Positions 17,600 to 26,779 of a stretch of DNA of 64,000 bases are shown one piece after another; position 1 is the stretch's first letter; the number at the start of each line of letters is the position of its first letter. The notes beneath the pieces were generated by a model. It was not told where the DNA came from and did no database searches. It saw only the letters and a program-made list of their open reading frames with translations. The stretch is from Pseudonocardia autotrophica. Lineage in GTDB: Bacteria; Actinomycetota; Actinomycetes; Mycobacteriales; Pseudonocardiaceae. The DNA is taken from NCBI RefSeq assembly GCF_000717175.1, contig NZ_JNYD01000006.1:248001-312000 (forward strand), read 5' to 3'. The position numbers and the translations under genes are program-made.

Positions 17600-18467
17600 T
17601 GTCGGTCGCGGTACCCGCGCGCGATCGGCGGGCGGACACGCGCACGCGAGGACCACCCGGTCGGCTCCGGCCCCCGCGAACTCGCGCGGCCGCTCGACCC
17701 ACGCGGGCGGGTCCGCCGAGGACGAGATACCGGTCGGCCAGCCGGCCGAAGTCGTGCGCGTAGGTGCGGCTCACCGCGGCGATCCCCGTCTCGCGGGCCC
17801 ACGCGCCGTCGGGCGTCCACGCACGTCCAGACGAAGACGGCACCGGACAGGGCGGCGGGGTCGTGCCGCGCGTCGTGGGCGTGCTCGCGGACCCGGGCGA
17901 TCGAGCCGGCGAGCTGCGCCGGCTCGACCATGGAGGGCGTCCAAACGTCGGCGTAGCGCCGGGCGCGGCACATCGCGCCCTCCGTGCGCCGCCGAGCCAG
18001 ATCGGTGGACCGCCAGGCTGTACGGGCGGCGGGTCCCGGACGAGATCGCGCAGGGTCGTGAACTCGCAGTGGAGCGTGACCCGATTGCCGGTGAACAGCG
18101 CCCGCAGCACCCGCAGCCCTTCGTCGAGCCTGCGGAACCGGTCCGTGGGGTGGACGTCCGTGGCCTCGAACTCCCGCGGGAACTCGCCGCCGACGCCGAA
18201 CTCGAACCTGCCCGCTTGCGGCCACCTCGAGCGGCGCGGCGAGCTTCGCCGCCAGCGCGACGGGGTAGAGCGGGAGCAGCGCGATCGTGCTGAGCAGCCG
18301 GATCGTGCTCGTGGCTCCGGCCTGCACCAGGTGCACGAAACGCGTTGGGAGTGGGCCCGTGGAAGAACAGGTGCTCGCCGCTGACCAGGAGGTCGAACCG
18401 GCCGCCTCGGCCGCCCGCGTGTCACGGGCGGCCGAGGGAGGTCTGCGGTGGACAGACCGATCTGCAT
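17600..18467 (-). pseudogene. LLM-class (luciferase-like) oxidoreductase, multiply frameshifted
   Basis: From an ATG at 18467 (MQIGLSTADLP) pieces of an F420/FMN luciferase-like monooxygenase can be followed in all three minus-strand phases: FVHLVQAGATSTIRLLSTIALLP, then RFEFGVGGEFPREFEATDVHP and RVLRALFTGNRVTLHCEF, then YADVWTPSMVEPAQLAGSI and finally GIAAVSRTYAHDFGRLADRYLVLGG. At least four phase changes are required, and the 3' end fuses to the truncated GMC relic. The gene lies 9 nt after hyuB, in the same direction, so it was probably once part of that operon. Confidence 0.8.
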
Positions 18468-18476
18468 GATCCGAAG

Positions 18477-20396
18477 CTAGCCGGTACGCAGTTCGGCGGT
18501 GGCCTCCCGGTCGATCGTCAGGCCCTCGGGATCGTGGTGCGGGTCGCCGACCACGACCACGCCGTAGTCCCGTGCGGCACCCTCGATGCTGACGTACTCG
18601 TCCCGCACGTCCCGCAGCACCGCCTCCGCGTCCCGGGCGAACGGCGAGCCCCAGCCGCCGCCCCCGTTGGTGAGGTAGCGGAACACCGAGCCCGCCTTCG
18701 TCCGCCACACCGGTGTGCTGGCGAAGTAGTGGTAGGTGCCGTTGGCGGGATCGAGCACGCGGCTTTGCGGATCGAGCACGCCCGCGACCGGGTCGCTGGT
18801 CCGGTAGGTCTGTGCCTCCGTCCCCACGAGGGCGCCCGTCTCGCGGGGGTCGTGGTGGTCGGCAGGGAAGATCCAGACCCCGCCGCACGGCCCGGCCTCG
18901 CCGCCCGCCGCGCCGACGCCCGAGGACACCTTCGTGTGGAAGGGCGAGCTGTAATGCTCGGCGTCGGTGAGCCAGAGGGTGTCCTTGAGGTTGGCCGCGC
19001 CCCCGCGGTGGGTCCCCGGGCCGCCGGTGTCGATCGCGTGCTCCTTACGCAGCACGACGACCGGGGCGTCGTGCTCGATGGCCTCGGTGGGCGGGTCGAG
19101 GTTGTTGAGGGTGAACAGCACGGTGTAGCTGTCCCCGTCGCCCTCCTTCGTGGCGCCCCACGGCCCGTGCTCGCCGCCGCACTGGGCGATGTTGGCCCAC
19201 GGGGTGCCGTCCGGGAGCAGCCCGTTGGCGTTGTGGGTGTTGGTCGAGCCGTAGTCACCCGCCACCGCGTTCTCGCCCAGGACCGGGTTCAACGCGTCGA
19301 AGATCGCCGAGACCAGGGCGCCGGTGCTCTCCCAGAACAGGAAGATCCCGCCGTCGGGCGGTAGCGACGACAGCAGCGAGCCCATCGGACCGACGAGGTC
19401 GACCGAACGCCACGTGCCGGACGTGAAGGGGATCTGGGGGTCCAGCAGCATGGTCAACCCGACGGCAACGGCGGTCTTGGAATCCAGCATGCTCGCGTTG
19501 ATGCAGGTCCGGGCCTGGGTCGAGGTGCCGGACAGGTCCGCCTCGATGTCGTGGCCGCGCTTGCGCAGCGTGACGTGCACCGCGTAGTCGACGGTGTCGT
19601 CGAGCCCGTCGGCGTCGATCAGGCCGGTGCCGGTGTAGTCGCCGTCCGGGATGCGGGCGATGGCCGCCCGCATCCGCTCGGCGGAGGTGTCGCAGGCGTA
19701 CCGCAGCGTGCCGAGGTAGGCGTCTAGGCCGTATCGCTCGATATTGTCGAGCACCAGCCGCGCGCCGAGCTGCAGCTGCTGGTGGATGGACTTGAAATCC
19801 GGGAGCAGCAGCCCGCCGAACCGCGAGTTGTCGAAGATCAGGCTGAACGTGGACCGGACCGGCCTGCCCTGCGAGTACAACAGCACGGGCGGGATGACCA
19901 GGCCGTTCTCGTAGACGTTGGTCTTCGTGCCGGAGAAGCCGCCGGGCACCGTGCCGCCGATGTCAAGCTGGTGGGCGCGCAGGTTGACGAAGGAGACCAG
20001 GCGGTCGTCGGCGAAGACGGGGTGGATGAAGCAGACGTCGTTGACATGGGTGCCCGCCCGGTAGGGGTCGTTGCAGATCAGCACGTCTCCGGGCCGCAGG
20101 TTGTCCGGGCCGTACTCCTCGACGCTGTTACGCACGGCGTCGGCCATCGTTCCGAGGAACACCACGAGGCTGTTGCTGACCACCGACATCGGGTAGTCCT
20201 GCTCGGGTGGGCCGGAGATGGTGCAGGCGAAGTCGTACCAGTCGCGGATGATGGGGGAGAAGGCCTCACGCAGGAAGCCCGTGGACATGTGCTCGACGGC
20301 GTGTCGGAGCCGGTTGGTGATCACCGACGCGGTGAACCGGTCGCAGTGGTAGGTCTGCCGGAACTCGGCCTCGGGCAGGTCCTTCAGCAGGGTCAT
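18477..20396 (-). CDS. hyuB: Hydantoinase B/oxoprolinase (acetone carboxylase alpha-type) subunit
   Basis: A 639-residue HyuB-family protein. Family hallmarks are PMSVVSNSLVVFLGTMADAVRNS and GDVLICNDPYRAGTHVNDVCFIHPVF near residues 70-130, RAHQLDIGG with the His likely to bind metal, then GGTDxG-poor but recognisable SGTSTQARTCIN and the C-terminal YLTNGGGGWGSPF. It pairs with HyuA 3 nt upstream and with a zinc-ribbon protein. Such sets hydrolyse (oxoprolinase, hydantoinase) or carboxylate (acetone, acetophenone carboxylase) carbonyl compounds using ATP. Which reaction applies here cannot be told. The gene is intact although relics surround it. Confidence 0.88.
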   Translation of the reverse strand: MTLLKDLPEAEFRQTYHCDRFTASVITNRLRHAVEHMSTGFLREAFSPIIRDWYDFACTISGPPEQDYPMSVVSNSLVVFLGTMADAVRNSVEEYGPDNLRPGDVLICNDPYRAGTHVNDVCFIHPVFADDRLVSFVNLRAHQLDIGGTVPGGFSGTKTNVYENGLVIPPVLLYSQGRPVRSTFSLIFDNSRFGGLLLPDFKSIHQQLQLGARLVLDNIERYGLDAYLGTLRYACDTSAERMRAAIARIPDGDYTGTGLIDADGLDDTVDYAVHVTLRKRGHDIEADLSGTSTQARTCINASMLDSKTAVAVGLTMLLDPQIPFTSGTWRSVDLVGPMGSLLSSLPPDGGIFLFWESTGALVSAIFDALNPVLGENAVAGDYGSTNTHNANGLLPDGTPWANIAQCGGEHGPWGATKEGDGDSYTVLFTLNNLDPPTEAIEHDAPVVVLRKEHAIDTGGPGTHRGGAANLKDTLWLTDAEHYSSPFHTKVSSGVGAAGGEAGPCGGVWIFPADHHDPRETGALVGTEAQTYRTSDPVAGVLDPQSRVLDPANGTYHYFASTPVWRTKAGSVFRYLTNGGGGWGSPFARDAEAVLRDVRDEYVSIEGAARDYGVVVVGDPHHDPEGLTIDREATAELRTG

Positions 20397-20399
20397 CGC

Positions 20400-22418
20400 T
20401 CAGGCCCTCCGGATCAGCAGCTCGCCGTGGCGGCCGACGGTCACGCGCTGTCCCACGCCGACGTGCGTGGTGGACAGCTGCTCGTTCACGATCGCGGGCC
20501 CGGCGAACTCGTCGCCCGCCCGCAGGGACTCCCGGTCGTAGACGGCGGCCTCGTCGCAGTCGATGTAGCGCAGCTCCACCCGCCGCACCGGGGTGAGCGG
20601 GTCGTCCGTGGAGCGGGTCGGTAGCTCGGGATAGGTCACCTTGGGGGTGTCCACGACCGCGCGGACCCGGAACGTGACGCCCTCGACCGGGACCATGTCG
20701 AAGCGGTTGCCCGAGCGCGTCTCGTAGGTCTCGTGGAAGCCGGTGACCATGCCCTCGATCGCGGCGCCGTCGATCGTGCCGTCGGGCGCGGGGACGAACG
20801 GGGTCTCCCAGCTCTGCCCGACGAGTCGGGCGTCGAAGCTGCGGTGGAAGGTCACCGAGGCGTGGACGACGAGCCGCTCGCGCAGCCGCGCCTCGAGCGC
20901 CGTGAAGATGTCATCGATCGCGGGGGCGGCCTCGGCGGTGAGGATCGTGTAGAGGCTGCGGTCGGCGGTGAAGACCTGGTCGGTCGACAGCAGGCCCAGC
21001 GCCGAGAACAGGCCGGGGTGTGGCGGGACCACGACCTGCTTGCACTGCACGGTGTCGAGCACGGCCGGCAGCAGCATCGGTCCGGCGGCACCGTAGGCGA
21101 CCAGGCTGTAGTCGCGGGGGTCCACGCCGTTCTTGATCGCGACGTTCAGCACGCCCTGAGCGATGTTGTTCACGCCCATCTCGTAGGCGTAGCGCACCCG
21201 CCGGCCGAGGTCGAAGTCCGTCTCGAGGGACTCGAAGGCCCGCTGCGACGCCTCGATGTTCAGCGCGACCCGACCGCCCGCGAAGGACTGCGGGTCGATG
21301 ATGCCGATCATCAGGCAGGTGTCGGTCGTGGTCGGCTGGGTGCCGCCGCGGCCGTAGCAGGCGGGACCAGGGTCTGCGCCCGCGCTGCCGGGGCCGACCT
21401 CGATCTCCCCGGACGGACCGATGGACACGAGCGATCCGCCGCCCGCCCCGATGCTCGAGATGTCGTTGGCCAGCGCGTTGACGACGAGGTCGTGCTCGAG
21501 CTCGAAGGTCGTGTTGACGAAGGGGGCGCCGTCGGTCACCACGGAGATGTCGCACGACGTGCCACCGACGTCCGCACACAGCAGGTTCGCCTCGCCGATC
21601 AGCTCGCCGAAGTGGGCGCTGGCCACGGTGCCCGCTGCCGGTCCGGAGAACACGACCCGGAAGGGCTGCTCCATCGCCCGCTCGGCCGGGACCAGGGTGG
21701 CCGCGCAGTCGGCGAAGTTCAGGGCCCCGGTGAAGCCGAGATCGGCGAGGCCCTTCTGCAGCTTGCCCGTGTAGTCCGAGTAGATGATCTTCATGAAGGT
21801 GTCCACGACGGTGGTGGACGCCCGCGCGTACTCCTTGGCCAGCGGGGAGACCTCGCTTGAGATCGAGCACGGCACGTCGCCGAGGACCTCGCGGACGAGC
21901 TCGCGCAGCCGCTCCTCGTGGCGGCGCTCGACGTAGGCGTTGAGCAGGCAGATCGCCACCCCGGTGACCCCGCAGCGGCGCAGGACCTCCAGCTCCTCGC
22001 GGGCCTGCAACTCGTCGAGACCGAAAAGCACCCCGCCGTCCGCGGTGATCCGCTCGCGGATGCCGCGGCGCAGGTAGCGGGGGACCAGGGGCCGGGCGGC
22101 GTCGCCGAAGCTGCGCCGCCAGCGCGGGTCCATGATGGCGTGGGCGGGGCGCCAGACCCGGCCCATGTCGAGGATGTCGCGGTGGCCCTCGGTGGTCAGG
22201 AACCCGATCTTGGGCAGCCGCCGGATGATCACCGCGTTGAGCCCGTGGGTGCTGGCGTGGTTGAACACCTGCGAACCCTCGACGCCGAGCTCCGCGGCAC
22301 CTGCGAGCACGGCCTGGTGGACGTCGGTGACGTTCGTGGAGACCTTGGCGGTTCGGATGACGCCGTCCTGCAGGGCAACGACGTCCGTGAAGGTTCCGCC
22401 GACATCGACTGCGATCAT
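20400..22418 (-). CDS. hyuA: Hydantoinase A/oxoprolinase (acetone carboxylase beta-type) subunit
   Basis: A 672-residue HyuA-family ATPase subunit. It opens with IAVDVGGTFTDVVA, the phosphate-binding loop of the ASKHA-like fold, followed by FNHASTHGLNAVIIRR and GHRDILDMGR; the core has CADVGGTSCDISVV and SIGAGGGSLVSIG, typical of the family. GTG/ATG choice is clear: ATG at 22418 with GGGAGGC upstream. It is intact and lies between the zinc-ribbon gene (13 nt) and hyuB (3 nt), so the three form one operon. It would phosphorylate the substrate carbonyl or bicarbonate. Confidence 0.9.
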   Translation of the reverse strand: MIAVDVGGTFTDVVALQDGVIRTAKVSTNVTDVHQAVLAGAAELGVEGSQVFNHASTHGLNAVIIRRLPKIGFLTTEGHRDILDMGRVWRPAHAIMDPRWRRSFGDAARPLVPRYLRRGIRERITADGGVLFGLDELQAREELEVLRRCGVTGVAICLLNAYVERRHEERLRELVREVLGDVPCSISSEVSPLAKEYARASTTVVDTFMKIIYSDYTGKLQKGLADLGFTGALNFADCAATLVPAERAMEQPFRVVFSGPAAGTVASAHFGELIGEANLLCADVGGTSCDISVVTDGAPFVNTTFELEHDLVVNALANDISSIGAGGGSLVSIGPSGEIEVGPGSAGADPGPACYGRGGTQPTTTDTCLMIGIIDPQSFAGGRVALNIEASQRAFESLETDFDLGRRVRYAYEMGVNNIAQGVLNVAIKNGVDPRDYSLVAYGAAGPMLLPAVLDTVQCKQVVVPPHPGLFSALGLLSTDQVFTADRSLYTILTAEAAPAIDDIFTALEARLRERLVVHASVTFHRSFDARLVGQSWETPFVPAPDGTIDGAAIEGMVTGFHETYETRSGNRFDMVPVEGVTFRVRAVVDTPKVTYPELPTRSTDDPLTPVRRVELRYIDCDEAAVYDRESLRAGDEFAGPAIVNEQLSTTHVGVGQRVTVGRHGELLIRRA

Positions 22419-22431
22419 GTGTGTGCCTCCC

Positions 22432-22656
22432 TCAGACCATGTCCGACAGCAGCTGGATGGGGCCGAGCAGGTTCCAGCGCTCGCGGCTGACCGAGTTCAG
22501 GCAGTTGCCGCACTTCACGACCTGGAACCAGCCGCCCTCGGAGAGAACCGGATAGCGCGCCAGCTCCGTGGCGGCACAGCGCGGGCAGTTGCCTTCGACC
22601 GGCTCACGCTGGAGCGTCAGCGGTGGGCTCGTCCGCGTGGTCGGTTCCTCGGACAT
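22432..22656 (-). CDS. Small zinc-ribbon protein linked to HyuAB
   Basis: A 74-residue protein with two CxxC pairs, NCPRCAATELARYP and VVKCGNCLNSVSRERW, that would form one zinc ribbon. It is the first gene of the hyuAB operon. Acetone carboxylases have a third small metal-binding subunit (gamma), and this protein could be a reduced analogue. That is an inference from context and Cys spacing. The downstream sequence has a polar N-terminus and no membrane segment. Confidence 0.7.
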   Translation of the reverse strand: MSEEPTTRTSPPLTLQREPVEGNCPRCAATELARYPVLSEGGWFQVVKCGNCLNSVSRERWNLLGPIQLLSDMV

Positions 22657-22673
22657 CGGCGTCCTCCTCGCGA

Positions 22674-22729
22674 GTCGCGCACCTCGTGCGGGTGCGCGAC
22701 CACGCTAGGAGCGGCGTATCCCCTGTCAC
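22674..22729 (-). promoter_or_regulatory. Promoter and overlapping palindrome of the hyuAB operon
   Basis: On the minus strand GTGACA (22729-22724) and TAGCGT (22707-22702) are 16 nt apart, a good -35/-10 pair, and would start transcription near 22695. A perfect 10-bp inverted repeat, GTCGCGCACC with GGTGCGCGAC and a 7-nt spacer (22674-22700), covers the likely start site. That is a classical repressor position. Confidence 0.6.
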
Positions 22730-22750
22730 CATGCGCGCAGCGCGCCTCGG

Positions 22751-22767
22751 GGTGCGCGGAACGCACC
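22751..22767. promoter_or_regulatory. Second GGTGCG/CGCACC palindrome
   Basis: GGTGCG, a 5-nt spacer and CGCACC lie about 25 nt upstream of the -35 element of the hyuAB promoter. The half-site matches the core of the palindrome over the transcription start, though in opposite order. The same regulator could bind both. Confidence 0.45.
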
Positions 22768-22799
22768 TGGTAGGTCTGTGCCCGGGGAACGGAGGTCTG

Positions 22800-23830
22800 A
22801 TGAGTCCCGACGACGTCGTGGGCTCGGTGGTGGAGGCTCGGGCGAGGGGGAGTCCCCGCTGCTCGTGCTGGAGCCGGTCCTGGAGTTGCTCGACTGGCAC
22901 GGCCTGAGTCGGGGACCGGTCCGCGCCCGGCGGATCGGGGAGGGGATCAGCAACGTCACGTTCCTGCTGGAGCGCGACGACCGACGCATGGCCCTCCGGC
23001 GGCCACCTCGTCCGCCGTACCACCAACGCGCCCACGACGTGCTCCGGGAAGCCAGGCTGCTGACCGCGCTCCGTGCCGTCCCGTGGCCGCCGAGAGTTCT
23101 GGCGACGTGCGAGGACCCGGGGCCGATCGGGGCGCCGTTCTACGTGATGGAACACGTCGAGGGCGAGGTGCTCACCGACACGCTGCCGGCGTTCTGGCAG
23201 TCCACGCAGGCGGCCACCGCTCTGGCCGACGAGCTGGTCGACACTCTCGTCGCGCTGCACGAGCTGCCGTGGCTGGACACCGACCTCGCAGACTTCGGCA
23301 GGCCGGACACGATGCGGCAGCGCCGCGTCGACTCGTTCGGTCGCATCTGGGACTCCTCCCCGCACCGCGACATCCCGAGGCCGATGCCACGGCGGCCTGG
23401 CTACGCGCCCACGTCCCGAACCAGCGGGCCGTCGCCCTCACGCACGGCGACTACCGGCTCGGCAACGTGACCGTCGCCGGCCGGAAGCCGCGGGTCGCCG
23501 CCGTCCTGGACTGGGAGGTGGCGGCGCTGAGCGACCCCATGGCCGACCTGGGCTATCTGCTGTCCACGTGGCCCGAGCCCGGCGAGCGACGCCGGGGTGC
23601 TGCTCGACTTCGCCGGAGTGGTGCGACCGCCCCTGTTCCCAGGCCGACGACACCTGGTCCAGAGGTACGCCGCGCGGAGCGTGCACGCCGTGCACGACCT
23701 CACTGGTACACAGCGTTCGTGTCCTGGCGGGTGACGATCGGGCTGGAAGGCTTCCATCAGCGTCATCTCGCCTCCGGTGCGGAGCCCGCAGAGGTCGATC
23801 GTCTGGGCTGCGAGGTGCCCGAGCTCTCGC
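22800..23830 (+). pseudogene. APH-family phosphotransferase with at least four frameshifts
   Basis: Begins well (GGAGG then ATG at 22800, MSPDDVVGSVVEARARG) but changes phase at a G-run near 22847. It then continues as LLVLEPVLELLDWHGLSRG and RIGEGISNVTFLLERDD, and again shifts near 23375 to reach VALTHGDYRLGNV and AAVLDWEVAALSDPMADLGYLLS, then near 23580 (LLDFAGVV, QRYAARSVHAVHDL) and near 23700 (WYTAFVSWRVTIGLEGFHQRHL). These are the Brenner (HGDYRLGN) and DWE motifs of the APH/ACAD10-like kinase family. An intact relative lies at 58966-59991. The 240 bp that follow show no gene. Confidence 0.82.
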
Positions 23831-24068
23831 GCGCGCCCATACCGCCACCCAGGGCGACCTGGCGGTCCGCTGACCGCCGGCTCGGCAGCACCCTCGGGAA
23901 CCGGCTCGAGGACCGACCCCCTCGGAAGCAGCGGTGGTCGCGCAGGCACAGGGCTCTCGTGACCGCGCGACCCGCTGGGAGACGGCCACGAGGTCGGTCG
24001 CCTGCGCGCTCCGGCGACAGCGCCCCGGGCGGGCGCGCGCGCCGCCGCGTCCAGGGTAGAGGCGCGGC

Positions 24069-25031
24069 TCAGCGCGAGGTGACCGGCCCGCCCGCGGTCT
24101 GCGAGGGGAGCTCCCCGAACCGCTCGCGATAGAGCCGGGCGAAGCGACCGGGCTGGTAGAAGCCCCACGCCGCCGCGACCTCCGTGACGGAGCGGCCGCC
24201 CGCGGCGAGCTCGGCGTGCACCCGGTCGAGCCGCACAGCGCGCAGGTAGGCCAGCGGCGGCAGGCCGACGAGCTCCTGGAACCCCGCCTGCAGCGCGCGT
24301 GGGCCGATGCCCGCCAGCTCGGCCAGCTCGGCGGTCGTCGTCTCCTTCTCGGGATGGGCGTCGAGATGGTCGACGACCAGTCGGACCCGCGCGCGCCGGT
24401 TCGGTTCGCGGCGGCGCAGGCGGGCGCTGAACTGGCTGGGCACGACCATGAGCAACTGCGTCATCAGCGCCGCCTCGAGCTCGTGGCAGGCCACCGGCAT
24501 CTCGGCGAGACCGCCCGGTCGGGCGAGCTGGGCGTGCAGGAAGGCGGCCGTCGCGACCAGCGACCGGCCCGTGGGCGAGGACAGGTCGAAAGTCAGGTCG
24601 AACCGGATAGGTTCACCGGGCGGGGTGCCCGCCAGCTTGGCGGCGTGCGACTCGAGCAGCTCCTTGGGGAACTTCAGCGCGTACTGCACCGCGTCCGGAC
24701 TCCAGCGGACCTCCAACGGGCCGTCCGGCAGGAACGCGACGCCGGCCCGACCGACGCCCGCTGTCTCCCGGCGGCCATGCTGGGAGACCTGCGACTCGCC
24801 CACGGTGGCGAGGTTGACGTGGTAGCAGGTGCGCATCGACGGTCCGGCCAGCGTGGCGTCGGCCCCGTAGGACATCCGTCCTACTGTCAGCCTGGCCGAG
24901 GGCACGAGGTCGAGCCGGAACTCCAGCGGGTGTCCGTCGACCAGGCGCAGGTCGTGTTCGCTGAACGTGCGGCTGGCCAGCTCCCGTGCCTCGTCGGCGT
25001 CCGCCGTCGCGTACGACACCCCGCGGGACAT
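24069..25031 (-). CDS. AraC-family transcription regulator
   Basis: A 320-residue regulator from the ATG at 25031, which overlaps the SDR stop as TGATG. The N-terminal ligand domain (about 20-200) resembles the AraC_binding_2 type (TCYHVNLATVGESQVSQHGRRE, VAFLPDGPLEVRWSPDAVQYALKFPKELLE). The C-terminal double HTH includes TTAELAELAGIGPRALQAGFQELVGLPPLAYLRAVRLDRVHAEL and VTEVAAAWGFYQPGRFARLYRERFGELPSQT. It probably controls the adjoining SDR or nearby catabolic genes. A longer upstream reading overlaps the SDR and was rejected. Confidence 0.88.
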   Translation of the reverse strand: MSRGVSYATADADEARELASRTFSEHDLRLVDGHPLEFRLDLVPSARLTVGRMSYGADATLAGPSMRTCYHVNLATVGESQVSQHGRRETAGVGRAGVAFLPDGPLEVRWSPDAVQYALKFPKELLESHAAKLAGTPPGEPIRFDLTFDLSSPTGRSLVATAAFLHAQLARPGGLAEMPVACHELEAALMTQLLMVVPSQFSARLRRREPNRRARVRLVVDHLDAHPEKETTTAELAELAGIGPRALQAGFQELVGLPPLAYLRAVRLDRVHAELAAGGRSVTEVAAAWGFYQPGRFARLYRERFGELPSQTAGGPVTSR

Positions 25032-25807
25032 CAGCGCTCCTGCGCAGGGGCCTCGTACCCGGAGTAGAGGGCGGCGCCGCCGCCGTCCACGACGAGGATC
25101 TGACCGCTTGTGTAGGCGGACTCGTCGGACAGCAGGAACAGCGCGGTGGCGGCCTGCTCCTCGGGCGAGGCGGCGCGCCCGAGCGGAACCCTCCGCTCGC
25201 GGGCCGCGTACAGATCCGGTGCGGACTCGGCGAAGGCCTGCACCATGCCGGTCGTGGTCAGCCCGGGGCCGAGTGCGTTGACCCGGATGCCGTAGCGCGC
25301 CCAGTCGACCGCCAAGGCCTTGGTCAACCCGACGACGCCGTGCTTCGACGCGACGTACGCCGCGCTGTTCAGCGCCGCTGCGACGCCCGCTGTGGACGCC
25401 ACATTGAGGATCACGCCGGCACGCTGCCGGATCATCACCGCACCAGCGGCCCGGGCCAGGTAGAAGTAGCCGTTGAGGTTGATGTCGATCACCCGTCGCC
25501 ACTCGGCGGACGAGAACTCCGCCGTGGGAACGCTGCGATGCACGCCGGCGTTGTTCACCAGCAGGTCCACCCGGCCGCCCGTGTCCAGGGCCGCGGCGAC
25601 CAGCCGGTCGGCGGTGTCCTCCTCCGCGGTGTCGCCGACCACCGCGACGAGGTCGGCCTCGGTGCCGAGCTTCTCCAGGCCGACGGGGTCGAGTGCGTTC
25701 ACGACGACCCGGGCGCCCTCGGCCGCGAGGGCCAGAGCCACCGCTCGCCCGATGCCCGCGCTCGCACCTGTGACGATCGCGACTTTGCCCCTGAACCTAT
25801 CCGTCAC
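25031..25807 (-). CDS. Short-chain dehydrogenase/reductase, classical
   Basis: A 258-residue classical SDR with TGASAGIG (13-20) for NAD(P) binding, NNAG (85-88), Ser138 and the YVASK motif (Tyr151, Lys155). The C-terminus has SGQILVVDGGG. Arg/Asp pattern after the second strand (NALD) suggests NAD(H) preference, but weakly. It is intact and transcribed with the AraC regulator, away from the LLM gene. Oxidises or reduces a hydroxy or keto group in the substrate pathway; substrate unknown. Confidence 0.88.
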   Translation of the reverse strand: MTDRFRGKVAIVTGASAGIGRAVALALAAEGARVVVNALDPVGLEKLGTEADLVAVVGDTAEEDTADRLVAAALDTGGRVDLLVNNAGVHRSVPTAEFSSAEWRRVIDINLNGYFYLARAAGAVMIRQRAGVILNVASTAGVAAALNSAAYVASKHGVVGLTKALAVDWARYGIRVNALGPGLTTTGMVQAFAESAPDLYAARERRVPLGRAASPEEQAATALFLLSDESAYTSGQILVVDGGGAALYSGYEAPAQER

Positions 25808-25852
25808 TGTCGTTCCCCTCGTCGTCGAGCCGGGACAGGTCCGAAATTAGAA

Positions 25853-25869
25853 CGAGCGTGAGAAAAACG
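25853..25869 (+). promoter_or_regulatory. Candidate copy of the recurrent AT-rich element
   Basis: CGAGCGTGAGAAAAACG lies 21 nt before the LLM start codon and shares CGT.AGAAAAA with the site at 55982. It is in the gap between the divergent SDR and LLM genes. This is one of the weaker matches. Confidence 0.3.
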
Positions 25870-25890
25870 GAACAGGCTACAGTCGCCCGC

Positions 25891-26736
25891 ATGGCGGTGG
25901 ATCTGGGGCGGTACGGGATCTGGCAGTTGGCGGGCATGCTCACCCCCGGACTCGCGACTGAGATCGAGCGGCTCGGCTACGGCACGATCTGGATCGGCGG
26001 CTCACCGCCCGCCGACCTCGCGCTCGCCGAGTCCCTGCTCGACGCGACCGAGCACGTCGTCGTCGCCACCGGGATCGTCAACATGTGGCAGGCCGCGGCC
26101 AAGGAGACCGCCGAGTCCTACCATCGCATCGTGGCCCGGCACCCGGGGCGCTTCCTGCTCGGCGTCGGGATCGGTCACCCGGAGGGGCAGAAGGAGTACC
26201 GGTCCCCGTTCGACACGATCCAGACCTACCTCGACGACCTCGACGCGGCCGGTGTGCCGGTCGAGGACCGCGCCCTGGCCGCGCTGGGGCCCAAGGTCAT
26301 GCGCGTCGCCGGGGAGCGGACCGCCGGCGCGGCCCCGTATCTCACGGTCCCCGAACACGCCCGGGAGGCGCGGGAGATCCTCGGTACGGGTCCCCTGCTC
26401 GCCCCGGAGCACAAGGTCGTCGTGTCCACGGATGCCGCTCATGCCCGCGAGTTGGGCAGGTCCCGGGTGCGCAGGCCCTACCTGGAGCTGGTGAACTACC
26501 GGCGCAACCTGCTGCGGACCGGTTTCACCGAGACCGACATCGACACCGAGTCGGACCAGCTGATCGACGCCCTCGTCCTGCATGGCGACGCCGACACCGT
26601 CGCCGCGGGCCTCGACGCCCACCTCGCGGCAGGCGCCGACCACGTCTGCGCCCAGGTCTTCACCGCCCCCGGCGCCCCGGACGAGGAGTACCGGGCGGCG
26701 CTGCGAGCCCTCGCCGGTGGTCTCGGCCTGGGCTGA
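25891..26736 (+). CDS. LLM-class F420/FMN-dependent oxidoreductase
   Basis: A 281-residue luciferase-like monooxygenase-family protein from the ATG at 25891. It starts LGRYGIWQLAGMLTPGLATEIERLGYGTIWIGGSP, with ATGIVNMWQAAAKETAESYHRI and HPGRFLLGVGIGHPEGQ giving the beta-barrel strands near the flavin phosphate. It resembles the actinobacterial TIGR03620-type F420 family. No strong ribosome site is seen; TACAGT 13 nt upstream of the ATG could be a -10 for a nearly leaderless transcript. An upstream GTG at 25858 is less likely. Confidence 0.82.
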   Translation: MAVDLGRYGIWQLAGMLTPGLATEIERLGYGTIWIGGSPPADLALAESLLDATEHVVVATGIVNMWQAAAKETAESYHRIVARHPGRFLLGVGIGHPEGQKEYRSPFDTIQTYLDDLDAAGVPVEDRALAALGPKVMRVAGERTAGAAPYLTVPEHAREAREILGTGPLLAPEHKVVVSTDAAHARELGRSRVRRPYLELVNYRRNLLRTGFTETDIDTESDQLIDALVLHGDADTVAAGLDAHLAAGADHVCAQVFTAPGAPDEEYRAALRALAGGLGLG

Positions 26737-26779
26737 TCGCGCCGGCCCGAGAGCGAGGTCGGGCTTGCGCGGCGGAGCC

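Noticed and set aside
25032..25502. Upstream extension of the AraC gene
   Set aside because: It lies inside the SDR gene; the TGATG overlap at 25031 gives the true start.
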